64,000 bases of DNA, from assembly GCA_030998225.1 (NCBI GenBank), contig JAPYXD010000382.1, positions 1,054,001 to 1,118,000 of the forward strand, written 5' to 3'. The notes beneath the pieces are model-generated. The model made no database searches and was not told the DNA's origin. It saw only the letters and a program-made list of their open reading frames with translations. Position 1 is the stretch's first letter; each line of letters begins with the position of its first letter. The DNA is from Diplolepis rosae (lineage: Eukaryota; Arthropoda; Insecta; Hymenoptera; Diplolepididae). The position numbers and the translations under genes are program-made. Shown here piece by piece: positions 1 to 9,873 of the stretch.

Positions 1-608
1 ATACTAGAATTGGCATCCATTGGCAAATTCGTATGTGTGATATGTAAAACCAGGAACACCAATGATGTTAGACCTATATTTCAAAAAGCATTAATATGCT
101 ATGCGAGAAATATATTATTGATTATGCATTCTCGACAGAATTTCATTGAAAGTGTCATCATAAGAATGAGACCTATTTTCTATAGGCGTCTCAGCCATTG
201 TCAAATCAAAAAAACCAAAATTGATCAGAGGCTTCAAGAGACAAGCAGTGCGAATAATCGAAAGAACGAATACGACTAATCGGAAAAAAAGGACACATAC
301 TTGAATAGTTTAATATATTCATTCCTGTCCACTTAACAATGCTATGATGTGGAACGACCGTTCATCGCGAAGTCCAGCGCATACTCCGCGCTCTCCTTTC
401 CCCGCGCCAATTTTTGTCTATATGATTCAGCCAGCTGGTCTCCCACACCGAAAACTACACGCTTTTACAAATAAAACTTAAAATCTTCAAATTTAAATAG
501 TTGAATATTGAAAATTTGATGACAGCAAAATGTACATTATTAACAGCAGAATTGCAACGAAAATAATGTATAAGCCACTGATGTTCACTTTAAATCTATA
601 GATTTACT
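1..608. other. Spacer with no recognisable gene
   Basis: AT-rich sequence with only short incidental reading frames. A slightly GC-richer patch near 350-420 shows no motif I can name. Confidence 0.5.
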
Positions 609-1183
609 TTATGTCCCTCCGGCGCATTAACGCGTTTTTATGCTACAGTTGATAGTAGCGTAATGTTGTGTATTACTATACAAAGGAACGTAATGTAAAA
701 ATTGAACTGCGCATGCGCCTATTAGGATACAGCATAGCATAATCTTCTTCTTATTCTTCTTCTTCGTACAGCGTTGGCACCGTACTGACAAAGCCTTGTA
801 CATTTGAACTGCGCATGCGTCTATTACAATACGCTACTACTACACAATATCGAGAAAATCAAAATGACAGGTAGTATTCGCGAAATGTCAAGTGAGATGG
901 GCGATAATCACGGCAATTTCGACCTTTCAGATTAGATTCGAGTGTACGAAGGAAAACTCATAAATGCGCCAAAGTCACATAAAATAGAATATGCGCCAAT
1001 GCACACAACTCGGGTAATTACGAGACTCGATTAAAATGCTCGCAGGACTGATCGCGCCTCGGCTTCGTCTCGGCTTTGTCTCAGCTTCGTCTCACTTACG
1101 CCTCGACTATGCCTTGGCTTCGATCTCCTGCGAGCATTGTCGCTCGTCGCGTAATAACCCTCATTATGCGCCTAGGCACATAA
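609..1183. mobile_element. MITE-like inverted-repeat element, family A copy 1
   Basis: This block recurs at 28779-29334 with high identity, so its limits come from comparing the copies. The left end reads close to TTATGTGCCTCCGGCGC and the right end, reverse complemented, begins TTATGTGCCTAGGCGC, giving short terminal inverted repeats. Inside are two direct sub-repeats around the palindrome ACTGCGCATGCGC, and near the right end an 11-12 bp tandem motif (variants of CGTCTCGGCTT). That motif is enclosed by an inverted pair starting AATGCTCGCAGGA (about 1034-1138). A 71-residue frame inside is conserved only because the DNA is repeated. It looks non-autonomous; superfamily unknown. Confidence 0.65.
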
Positions 1184-1336
1184 TATACTATTATTCAGAA
1201 AAAATTAGATTTCTCTTGAATTATGAAAGAACAATCCGCTCGAAAATTTAGTGGTGAGATACTGGTATTTTCTTAAACTTTTTGACGCAAGTTGCTGCCT
1301 TTCGAACTATTCGTACATATAGTTATGTTATTTTCT

Positions 1337-1949
1337 TACATTCTCAACATATGAGAAGGTATTGGTTTTATGTGAAAAATTATTTTCGGAATTTTCATCA
1401 TATCTTTACGTTTTGAGACCCTCTGAATCAGAAAAACCGATTTTTACGCAAGTGTCTGTCTGTCTACCTGTCTGTAGTAGGTCGTATACTTGATAAGTCT
1501 CGATTGAATTATCAGATTGAATTAAGGCTTTAGCATACTTGATCGGAGCTGGAAAAATAAAGACGAGTTCGTTAACCAGCAATATCCGACAAAAATTTTG
1601 GAAACAGGAGCATTTCTTGTGTTTTTGAAAAAAACTTGTTGAAAAAATCAAAAACTCCAATACTGGTTTGTGATAGTGCGCATAAATATCTACTAATTAT
1701 CCTAATAACATTTTTCGATTAAACAAAATTTAGGAAAGTTACATTATATTAAAATTTGAAAAAAGTCAATATCTACATTTCATTTTCCAGTTGAATTATA
1801 CGAGATACGACAAAACATTATCATACGAAATTGTTTATTACAAAAAGATCTACAAATTTTAATCGCCACACTTTTCTATAAGATGTATATTTTTCTTTTG
1901 GATTTAAAAAAAACTGTTGAAAATCGAAAATTCGCTTTTTTAACTATAA
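1337..1949. repeat. Dispersed repeat, family B copy 1
   Basis: Roughly 600 bp resembling 46457-47400 in the same orientation. It starts with an imperfect palindrome (TTCTCAACATATGAGAA) and contains a TCTG microsatellite-like run and characteristic blocks such as TTTACGTTTTGAGACCC. No coding potential is evident. Copy 1 ends where a MITE has inserted at 1950. Class unknown. Confidence 0.6.
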
Positions 1950-1951
1950 TA

Positions 1952-2144
1952 CACGGAGAAAAATGGAGATCAGAGAAATATGGGTGATTACTGGAAAATA
2001 GGAAAAATTATTAGATGACAGAAGAGAGTGTTACACTGTTTGGGAATCAGTCTTGTGCTGTCAAATACTCTCTTCTCTTTTATAGTAATCATTCTTAATT
2101 CTCAGTAATCGTTCGTATTCTCCTGATCTCCATTTTTCTCCGTG
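1952..2144. mobile_element. 193-bp MITE with CACGGAGAAAAATGG ends and TA target duplication
   Basis: Perfect terminal inverted repeats of about 22 bp begin CACGGAGAAAAATGGAGATC and are flanked by TA on both sides (1950-1951 and 2145-2146), as expected for Tc1/mariner-type mobilisation. The interior has no coding capacity. The same terminal motif bounds 35532-35927 and, in diverged form, the mariner-bearing element at 29799-30828, which may be related to the source of transposase. Confidence 0.85.
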
Positions 2145-2215
2145 TACTGATACGAGCGTATCAAGGCGGCTAATTTTTTCCAAAAACATACTGTAAAATT
2201 GCTAAAGAAATTCGC

Positions 2216-2353
2216 ATGCCACTTGAAGCGCCCCTAACCGAGCACCTTGACAAGGTCGCTGACGCAGCTTATCGCTGCTCAGGTCAAGAAACGTTTAATA
2301 AATGGTTAGTTCGGGAAGGGTATTCCCAATTCCACTACCTTTACACTAAATAA
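2216..2353 (+). other. Short coding-like fragment, unidentified
   Basis: A 45-codon frame from ATG to TAA with a protein-like composition (includes EHLDKVADAAYRC), GC-richer than its surroundings. It could be a fragment of a retrotransposon gag, but I cannot assign it and it may be chance. Confidence 0.2.
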
Positions 2354-2559
2354 TTACCAAATTGTAAGCTATCATTGCATGCCCTCACTATTAGAATGTT
2401 ATTGATTTCCATGAACTTTGATATGCAAGTGGTGCATAAAAATCAATGCGTTTGCATATTATAAGCATATAATCCATATTCATATTGAATTCAATGACCT
2501 TTCTATCAGAGCATCAATAGGCATTATTGAATTCTGTGCATCCAAATATCATGCGTTAT

Positions 2560-2760
2560 ATTATTGTAATATTATATATTATGGCATATGTTATTATATG
2601 TATTATATATATGGTATTATATATTATATTATATATTGTACTATATTTATATTGTATCATCGCATATCAACATCATGTCAATTAATATATGTAATTGTGT
2701 GAGTGGATATATTTATATATTAATATATATTAATATATATATATATATATATATGTATAT
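2560..2760. repeat. AT-rich microsatellite-like tract
   Basis: Dense TA/TATTA runs including an (AT)n stretch near 2728-2752. Overlapping reading frames here consist of I/Y/N codons and are products of composition. Confidence 0.85.
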
Positions 2761-3902
2761 TAATGTGCATGCAGATCCATGCACCTGCGTATGAATATGT
2801 GTCCACATTTGTGGGTGAATACATACAATTGAAACTATGTTTTTTCATACGAGTGGCATGTCACATTATAGTAGAAATTGTATTTTCAAAAATATCTAAA
2901 ATAAATCCAAAATAAGGAATGTAACAACGAAAAAGGCTAAAGGAGCCTTAAAACAAACTTTTCCAAAACTTTTAATTATATTTCAAAGAGTATCATAAAG
3001 TGTTACGGCCATTTTTAAATTTTTTACGTACACAATTTTTTTCTTTTCTATGATTCTTTTTATAAGAAAATGCGTACAATAATTTAGATTGGCTCTCTTT
3101 CTCTATTATTACTTACATTTTGAGTTTTAATCAGTTTTTTTTTCGCGTGCGAGCTGGATTATTTACAAAAAGTCTGAAAATATAAGCGTTACGTTTGAAG
3201 TGTCAAAATTCAGAGGGCATACTTTGAAGGCCTATACCTAGTTCATAATAAACGAAATACAGATCATCATGAATAAACATGATTCTCCTTTAATTATTTT
3301 GAAATATGTGTTTTGTTTCATAGCCTTATCTTGTTTTCTTATAGAGTTTAAGCATAAAATGGATTTAAAAATGTGGATCGGAACAAGCTGACTTCATTAA
3401 AAATCGAACATTCAAACATCAATTACTTTCGATTCAGAGAATAAATCTATTTCGAACCATTTGTGCAGTGAACTTTACACTATAATACATACTTTGAAAC
3501 CAAAATTGATTTTATATTCATTAAAATTTTTATTTCATTCTCTTGAATATTTTCCAATCTACTTCATTAAAATGGAAAGAAAATACGTTCCCAACACCAA
3601 TCCACGATTATCTCTTTCTATCCTCCGCCTCGACACCTAAATCTTCTTTTGTCTTTTTTTTATCTGAAATTCCACCTTTACTTCTGAATCCTAGATTTCT
3701 ATCTAAATCAGTATTTTTACCTTCACTTCAACCTTTAACAATTCTTGTCTTTACGAATTAAAATCTTTCTATCCAAGCTAATTCACGCACTCATATATTT
3801 TTATTTTTTTTCAGTCTTTAATTGTCCTTATTCTTCTGAATCTCAGTTTTTAAATCTAAGTGTATCCATTCCGTTTTATTTCATGAGAAAATCTAAATTT
3901 CG
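2761..3902. other. Spacer with no recognisable gene
   Basis: AT-rich sequence lacking motifs, inverted repeats or coherent coding frames that I can detect, up to the start of the copia LTR fragment. Confidence 0.5.
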
Positions 3903-3982
3903 TGTTGAATGTTCTGCTAAAATGTGATAGTATTTTGAATAGTTTTTCCTGACAATGTACACACCAAAAACATTTGGCACTC
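3903..3982 (+). repeat. 5' LTR fragment of the copia element
   Basis: Eighty bases starting TGTTGAATGTTCTGC that recur with about 90% identity at 10549-10629 after the polypurine tract. Only the first part of an LTR remains; it runs directly into gag, so the rest of the LTR, the primer-binding site and the start of gag are gone. Confidence 0.7.
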
Positions 3983-4629
3983 ACAGGATACATCGATGGC
4001 ACGGAAGAAGAGCCAGACAAACCTACCAAACTGGACAATTGGACGAAAGCTAATTCGCAAGCGGCAGTAATTCTTCTGAGTTCTGTAGAAAAGAGTCTGC
4101 ATCCAAATCTGATTAATTGTTCCAACCCGCAGCAGATTTGGGATAAATTAAAAGATTTGTATGGTGATTCAAGTGATGATGCGAAACAGAGTGCGTGGGA
4201 ACAATTTCACACGTTTCGTATAAAAGATGGTGAATCAATTGCACTGCAGATTGAGCAACTGGAGTGTATCTGTAAAAAGCTTGCACATGCAAATGACAAG
4301 CCATCGGATGCAGCAGTGGAATCCAAGCTATTAAGCAGCTTGCCATCAAAATATTCCTATTTCCAAATGGCCTGGGAGTGTACTCCAAAAGCGAAGAGGA
4401 AAAAGGACAATCTTATAGCGAGGCTAATTCGCAAAGATAAGCGTCCTTCTGAAGCAGAAGAAAACACAACTTCCCTTGCACTTCAAATCCAGATGTTAGA
4501 GCTGAAGAAAAATGGTTACAAGCCAGGTCAGAATGCTAAGGGCAAAACAGCAAAAAGAGGATAGAAGAGCTCAAGAAGGGGACGAAATGTGCCCTCTGCA
4601 AAGAAAAGGGGCATTGGGTGCGAGAATGT
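3983..4629 (+). pseudogene. copia gag, N-terminally truncated
   Basis: The frame begins inside the conserved gag core (GYIDGTEEEP, then a W, then IWDKLKDLYG) and continues to about 4563, where a frameshift moves the reading frame. The continuation carries a CCHC zinc knuckle (Cys codons at 4588 and 4597, His at 4612, Cys at 4627; spacing C-x2-C-x4-H-x4-C) typical of nucleocapsid. The upstream portion containing the usual start and first helix is missing. It encoded the particle protein that packages element RNA in the cytoplasm. The copy is inactive. Confidence 0.85.
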
Positions 4630-5172
4630 CCGAAGAAAGCCGAAATTAGAAAGATTGGTGAGAAGAGTTGGGGTTCCCAACCTGCGACGTCTGCTTACAT
4701 CTGTGATGTGACAGCACTGTATTTGAGCACCACTGATAACGATAAAGATGTTTGGCTTGCAGATTCAGGTGCTAGCATGCACATGACTTTTAAAAGTGAT
4801 TTTTCACCTCTCTTGAGCCACTTGAAGAAGAGCATTTTGTGAAAATTGCAGATGATAAAATTTTACCCGCGACTGGCGTAGGTAAAATTACAATTCTTGA
4901 AGATATTGCCGGTCAAATTCAAGAAAGATAAATGCAAAATGTGCTTTTAGTGCCAGGTTTAAAGCAAAAGCTGTTTTCAATCGGGACAATAAACGATAAA
5001 AAAATTTCGTTTTATTGTTATGAACATAAGTGCGAAATCCGTGATAGTGATGGAAAGCTTACGTCACGTGGGGTGCGTCACGGGAAATTGTTCCGAATGT
5101 TGTTTAAAGTGCCGGTGCAGTGCAATGTGGCTTGTAGAGAAACAAACACGAAGAAAAGCATGTTGAGACTGG
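4630..5172 (+). pseudogene. copia protease region, frameshifted
   Basis: An aspartic protease active site DSGAS lies at 4762-4776, preceded by VWLA as in copia proteases. Downstream the frame breaks near 4830 (the continuation HFVKIADDKI is in another frame), then near 4930. A pre-integrase segment, including QNVLLVPGLKQKLFS, follows to about 5170, where another shift leads into the integrase zinc domain. The protein would have cleaved the Gag-Pol precursor. Confidence 0.8.
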
Positions 5173-5943
5173 CATGAGCGATTTGGGCATGTGAATATTC
5201 ACGCTTTTATTAAAACAAGTGAAGTGCTTGCCGATAAGAAATTCGTGGTCGATAAGAAGGACAACTTCTTTTGTGAATCGTGTATGATGGGCAAGCAAGC
5301 TCGTAAGCCGCACACGTCGGTAAAGCACACGAGCAACTTTAAAGCAGGTGAGAAAATACATACCGATTTCTGTGGGCCAGTTAGCGTTGAATCTCCGCGA
5401 GGTTCTAGATATTTTCTTTTATTCGGAGATGACTGTACGAGCTTTCGAAAAGTATATTTCTTGAGGCATAAATCTGAAGTGTTTGGAAAATTTAAAGATT
5501 TTGGAAATTTTGCACGAACTCAAACTGAAAATAAAATGAAGGTCTTACGATCAGACAACGGAAAAGAATACACTTCTAAGGATTTCTGTAAGTATACGAA
5601 AGAAAGGGGTATAATTCATGAGTTTTCGTCTCCTTACATTCATGAACAGAATGGTCGGGCCGAACGGGAAATCAGGACGATCATTCAAAGCGCTAGGTCG
5701 ATGCTTTTTAGCAAAAGTATTGACGTGAAACTCTGGACTGAAGCAGTCAACACTGCCTGTTATGGGTTAAACAGAGTGATCCTGCAGCACCGCGAAACTA
5801 AGACCCCTTTCGAAAAATGGTTTAATCGCAAACCGGGAATCAAGCACCTGCGAGTATTTGGAACAGAGGCGTACATAAATATCCTGAAAGAAAAACGAAA
5901 GAAGTTTGAACCAAAAAGAAAGAAAATGACTCGTTGGTTATAA
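5173..5943 (+). pseudogene. copia integrase
   Basis: About 255 residues remain in one frame. The N-terminal HHCC zinc domain is present (RFGHVNIHAF at the start; CESCMMGKQ near 5276). The catalytic triad is present: D in HTDFCGP (codon at 5364), D in RSDNGKEY (5554) and E in NGRAEREI (5662). The segment TPFEKWFNRKPGIKHLRVFG is typical of copia integrases. A stop ends the frame at 5941 just before the RT linker. The enzyme would have joined element cDNA to chromosomal DNA. The triad is intact although the element as a whole is dead. Confidence 0.9.
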
Positions 5944-5949
5944 TGTCGA

Positions 5950-6504
5950 TTCCACTAATTACAGGCTATGGGACGAGGAAATGTGCAAAATTTACATCAG
6001 CAGTGATGTAGATTGTAATAAAAACAGCGGCAAGTGCAAGAAAAACATTGAAAATAATAGTTTCAATTTTGGACTTGAAGAAGATCCTGAGATAGAGGAA
6101 GATCGCGAAATTGAAGATCATCAAGAAGCTAATCCTCAAATTGTTGATCAAGGTGGACCACAAGGTAGGCAGTTACATGACAGAAGATTGTTAAATGCTC
6201 CTGATCGCTACGGATTACCTGTTGCTTGTATTGCTGATACTGTCCCTATGACTTTCCGTGAAGCAATGTCAAGCTTAGATGCAGAAAAGTGGCGAAGTGT
6301 CGATAAAGCAAATGAGTTTGTAGGTATGAAAATTAAGCGTGATCGTGCAAAGCGTGCATTGAAAGTGAGCCAGCCTAGTTATATAACCAAAGCAATAGCT
6401 AAGTTTGGTATGGAAAATGCAAATTTGTCAAGTGTTCCTTCGGAACCTGGATTGCATTTGAGCAAAAGTGTATGTACTGAGAAAAATGAATGCATGCCCT
6501 ATCG
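5950..6504 (+). pseudogene. copia reverse transcriptase, N-terminal edge with core deleted
   Basis: An acidic linker precedes RT motifs such as FREAMSSLDAEKWRS. The sequence then jumps to EFVGMKIKRDR, which in copia lies well beyond the YVDD catalytic loop, so the palm and active site are deleted near 6300. The frame continues (ISKAIAKFGM-like region) to PYR at 6504, where the 6505-9872 element interrupts it. The codons resume at 9874 with YR followed by EVVGSLLFTA, showing that the frame was continuous before insertion. Confidence 0.85.
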
Positions 6505-6543
6505 CACAGTGGTCCCAAAGGCCGAAAAAGCTGGCCAAAAATG
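6505..6543 (+). repeat. Left terminal inverted repeat, RSS-like
   Basis: The repeat starts with the heptamer CACAGTG. After a 23-nt spacer comes CCAAAAATG, resembling the RSS nonamer ACAAAAACC at 6 of 9 positions. The first 38 bp match the right end at 35 positions; the mismatches are clustered at repeat positions 16-20. Confidence 0.85.
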
Positions 6544-6861
6544 AAGTCTTTAGTGGAATAGCTTAAAAGTCACTTATACTCGGTTTTTTGGGTCAAGGAA
6601 TTCAAATCTGGCATCAAAATGTATGAAAACAAAATGGCTGACACAAAATGGAGGCTAAATTCAGAGAAAATTTGTGCTTTTATCTCGATAATCGATTTTG
6701 ATGGGTTTTCTGGGTCAAGAAATCCGAATCTATTCAGTCCGACATATTATGACGATAATTAATGATACGTGAATGACCCTGATAGGGTAAAAAGTTGTGT
6801 GCACATACTCGTAGGGTTTAGGAATTCAAGTAAATGATAAAAAAAACTCTGAAACATAATT

Positions 6862-6867
6862 TTTATT
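6862..6867 (-). promoter_or_regulatory. Candidate polyadenylation signal of the transposase gene
   Basis: AATAAA on the minus strand, 34 nt downstream of the TAA at 6901-6903 that closes the frameshifted tail. This placement supports the longer C-terminus as the original one. Confidence 0.5.
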
Positions 6868-6980
6868 AAGAAAACTTGTGTTGTTTATACGAAAAACAAG
6901 TTACATTTCTTCATCCGAACATTCAGAATCGCTGTTGACTGCATAAAAGTCAGTCATCGGTTTACAAGCAGATGATGACA

Positions 6981-8744
6981 CTAGTAGTTCCAGAACTTTT
7001 GGAGAAAGTGGGTCGCTTTTTTGGGCCGCATTTTTTGTAAACTTGATATTACTGGATCCGAAGATGCCAGGAGCCTTTTGAAAACGTCTTCCATTGTTTG
7101 GGCACGAGAAGATTTTCGTGCAAAGTTCTCGCGAGATTTTTTAATATCTTTGTTTCGGGCTTCTTGGGCATCTTCGGAAAGTTGTCCAATGGGTAAAGCA
7201 GCTGCGTTAATAATAGCATGTCCATGAATTAAAACAATATGCACGGATGTTGGCATGGGGTACCATTTATACAACTGTACATATTTTCTGGCTATATCAC
7301 GACAGTAATTTTTGAATTTTTCGATATTTATATCGAATCCGCATGACATTGCTTGCAACACAACTTTGCAATTTTCAATCAATTCTTCGCCTTCGTCCAG
7401 ACCTAGACGCAGAATTTTGGCTGTCAATGGAACATTTTCGAAAAATCGACGCACGGTGTTTCCGTCATTTGTAGACCCTGCTCCAGCTTTTGGTATATCA
7501 ATTCGCAAGCCAAGTTCTTTCCAAAAATCATTTTGAATTTCTTCTTTTCTAGCTTTAACATTTTGTTTAGCGTCGACAGACCGTGCTTGCCACTTTTTTT
7601 CACTGCCATCTTCAATATTCTTATATGCTAAATGCAAAAACCACTCCATAAACCTAATCCAGGCATGTAGTGATCCAATGCCGAATTGGAGATTACATTC
7701 TTCTACTTCCTTTTCAAAAAGATCTAAATCATTGAAATTTTTTGAGGTAAATTTGCAAACGTAGCACCGCATAGCAGACGTTGTCCCAGTAATAGCATTT
7801 TTTACTTTGCCATCCACCATTGTAAATGCTAATTTGTAATGTACACGAATGTTTCTTGACGATAAAACTGTATCGAATAAAATGAGATTTTCAATTTGTT
7901 TTTCAACGTAGTTTTTTTCGAAAAGAGTAGATTGGACGCTTTCTTTTAGAAATTGAAGCCTTATTGGCCGACAAAAACGCGGGGATGAAAGCTTCAGATT
8001 ATTCCATATGATAACAGTTCTGCCCTCAGAAGTTTTCGCAAAAAGACGCAAAGGAACGATTGAAGTGAAAAAAACGTGTGCATCTGAACTGTCTTCATCC
8101 CTGAATTTTTGCTTGTATTCTTGCCCTGACGAACCATCACAACCCCACTTTAAAAACAGAGTCATCTCGTTAGTCAAGTTAGAATCTAGGGATGCTATGA
8201 CTTGTTCCTGACATTGCAGTAATCGAGCAGTTGTGTGCTCAAGTAAAGGTTGCAGTTCAACTTCCGCGCTCGTCTCGGAAATTGAGATAGCTGAAGATGG
8301 AGGGTAACATCTATTTTTAGCTGACAGTATTTTTTTATACGCAGGAAAAACGGAGCAGCCACGATTTTTGTTCGTTATCATTCTTGTCATTTGATAAGTT
8401 TCTTTTGTCATTTTTCCGGAAATGAGTAAGTTAAGGGCAAGATCTGCAGAAATTTCACATAACGGTTTTTCTAATGATTGACGATAAGCAGACTGGTACT
8501 TAGAAGCTCTTGAAGGAGATGTTGAAGTTACCTCCTTAACCACATTGGATGCTTGAGCAGCTCCAGATGAACGTAGTTTCATCTGCGTTGCATAGGCTAA
8601 CTCGTTTGTTTCGTACGAGGACCGTAAATGCTCTGTTTTCCTCCTTTTGCTTCGATCACTGCTATCAGAGAATGTTCCTGAAGGTCGACCGCGTTGAGTG
8701 TCAGATCCTGATGATTTTCGGTCTTTCGACTTTTGAGTCATGTA
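6981..8744 (-). CDS. RAG1-core-like (Transib-type) DDE transposase, main exon
   Basis: The exon holds a 586-residue open frame counted from the ATG at 8741. By comparison with the RAG1 core as I recall it, the DDE acids are D202 (KWGCDGSSG), D310 (MVDGK, 16 residues before a CxxC, like RAG1 D708 before C727/C730) and E527 (SEDAQEARNK, followed by a MEDV motif as in RAG1). The zinc pair C326/C329 (RCYVC) and H501/H506 (VHIVLIH) matches the RAG1 CC-HH arrangement. The N-terminal 100 residues are basic and Ser-rich (SKRRKTE), suggesting DNA binding or nuclear entry. A splice acceptor (TTTAG before TACATG) precedes the frame. The frame ends at 6981, but another frame from about 7020 continues with a plausible acidic tail (NSDSECSDEEM) to a TAA at 6901, so a one-base slip in the A-run near 7016-7022 probably truncated this copy. 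The expected role is nuclear excision and insertion of the element. Confidence 0.85.
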   Translation of the reverse strand, partial: YMTQKSKDRKSSGSDTQRGRPSGTFSDSSDRSKRRKTEHLRSSYETNELAYATQMKLRSSGAAQASNVVKEVTSTSPSRASKYQSAYRQSLEKPLCEISADLALNLLISGKMTKETYQMTRMITNKNRGCSVFPAYKKILSAKNRCYPPSSAISISETSAEVELQPLLEHTTARLLQCQEQVIASLDSNLTNEMTLFLKWGCDGSSGQEYKQKFRDEDSSDAHVFFTSIVPLRLFAKTSEGRTVIIWNNLKLSSPRFCRPIRLQFLKESVQSTLFEKNYVEKQIENLILFDTVLSSRNIRVHYKLAFTMVDGKVKNAITGTTSAMRCYVCKFTSKNFNDLDLFEKEVEECNLQFGIGSLHAWIRFMEWFLHLAYKNIEDGSEKKWQARSVDAKQNVKARKEEIQNDFWKELGLRIDIPKAGAGSTNDGNTVRRFFENVPLTAKILRLGLDEGEELIENCKVVLQAMSCGFDINIEKFKNYCRDIARKYVQLYKWYPMPTSVHIVLIHGHAIINAAALPIGQLSEDAQEARNKDIKKSRENFARKSSRAQTMEDVFKRLLASSDPVISSLQKMRPKKATHFLQKFWNY

Positions 8745-8824
8745 CTAAACATTTAATTTTTTTAGTATAGAAATTATTTTTAACGCTCGAGAAAGTTTCA
8801 TTTTTCTTACTCAATTATACTGAC

Positions 8825-9142
8825 CTTCACAGTTTCAACAACATTGAGCCATTCTTTGTTTTCTTCCTGGAACTTTTCCACTTTTCTGTAGTTACCTCTC
8901 CATTTCAATCTCATTTTCGATAGAAGAGTTTGTAATCGATTATGCTCGTTTTTTTGGATTTGAAAAGGCGCTCCAATTGTAATTGAAAGTGCATTTTCGA
9001 GAGTGTGTATTTGAACTTTCAGTTCACATTGACGAACGTCTTTTGTAATTTCAAAAATTTTCAGACAAGTAATTTGATAGTCGCAGTCGCTCAGTTGTTC
9101 TGAAAGTAATTTGTTGAAAATTTTATAAGTTATTATATTCAA
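8825..9142 (-). CDS. Upstream exon of the RAG1-like transposase
   Basis: About 105 codons in the frame that splices to the main exon. The exon ends AAG at 8825 followed by GTCAGT, and an 80-nt intron (8824-8745) ends TTTAG. Joining in phase 0 continues directly into YMTQKSK. The exon encodes a charged helical region with WRGNYRKVEKF and NKEWLN, which has a counterpart in the relic at 44.1-45.3 kb. No in-frame ATG opens the exon (a TGA lies just before 9142), so a further 5' exon or an internal ATG (KMRLKW) must start translation. A possible acceptor TTTCAG lies just before EQLSDCD. Confidence 0.55.
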
Positions 9143-9833
9143 TCACTTGCAGTAAGTGAAAATAATTATAGTTGTTAATAATCAATAATAATAATAATAG
9201 TTTTATATCAATAATAATGATAGTTTTGTGAAGGTAAATTGATTTTTAAATGTTATAAATTGAAATTGCTACACGCACGCACGCACACGCCCACAGTCAG
9301 AGCAGCGCCGAGATGGCTTTTACTGGCCGCTTTTACCGGCAATGCGCTAATGATACAACATGGATAAAAAACAAAAGAGCAACTAGAAGCAGTTAATTTT
9401 TGACATGAGCTTAGTAGACACACTAGTTATTAATTACATAATGTGTTTTTAGTGGTAGTACGTGGTAGTTTTTTTGTAGCTCTACAGTTACGCGAATTTT
9501 CAGCTGAAGCGGTGACCATGACATAATGTACGTGAACATATATGCAACTTATTTTAATAACACCAAAAACCCTTCTAAACTTACCTGAGGGGTCCCCTGC
9601 CATATTGTATGCTGCTTGTTTCCACTCTCAAACCTTTTTTTAACATGTAGCACTGTTTAAATAAGACGCTCGGAAAAGAGAAAATCTCAGGTGTTCAATA
9701 TACTACGAGTTTGCGCTCGTGTGCAAGTTGGGCAGCCCGATATTTTTGGCTGTCGTTTCCATATAAGTATGCGCCAGGGCCCTCTATATGAAACTAGCAT
9801 AAACTGAACATCAAAATCGATAATCGATTTTTC

Positions 9834-9872
9834 GATTTTTGGCCAGCTTTTTAGGAGTTTGGGACCACTGTG
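9834..9872 (-). repeat. Right terminal inverted repeat, RSS-like
   Basis: Read on the minus strand it starts CACAGTGGTCCCAAA and continues, after three mismatches, with AAAAAGCTGGCCAAAAAT. The heptamer, 23-nt spacer and nonamer-like CCAAAAATC (7 of 9 matches to the RSS nonamer) repeat the layout of the left end. Confidence 0.85.
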
Positions 9873-9873
9873 A

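Larger units (their letters stand above)
6505..9872 (-). mobile_element. RAG1/Transib-like DNA transposon inserted in copia
   Basis: A 3,368-bp element bounded by inverted repeats starting CACAGTGGTCCCAAA. The target TATCG is duplicated (6500-6504 and 9874-9878, with one extra A at 9873). The host copia frame reads straight through once the element and one TATCG are removed. It carries a minus-strand transposase gene related to the RAG1 core, an intron, and a candidate polyadenylation signal. Transib elements are known for CACWRTG-type ends, 5-bp target duplications and RAG1-related transposases, and all three appear here. The transposase has a probable C-terminal frameshift, so the copy may be recently inactivated. 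Confidence 0.9.

Noticed and set aside
7351..7362. Reading the LHAWIRF segment (about residues 358-364 of the RAG1-like protein) as a mutated second catalytic Asp
   Set aside because: The expected place of the second Asp is 15-20 residues before the CxxC pair, and D310 is there. LHAW corresponds to a later, non-catalytic motif and is shared by relic 3.
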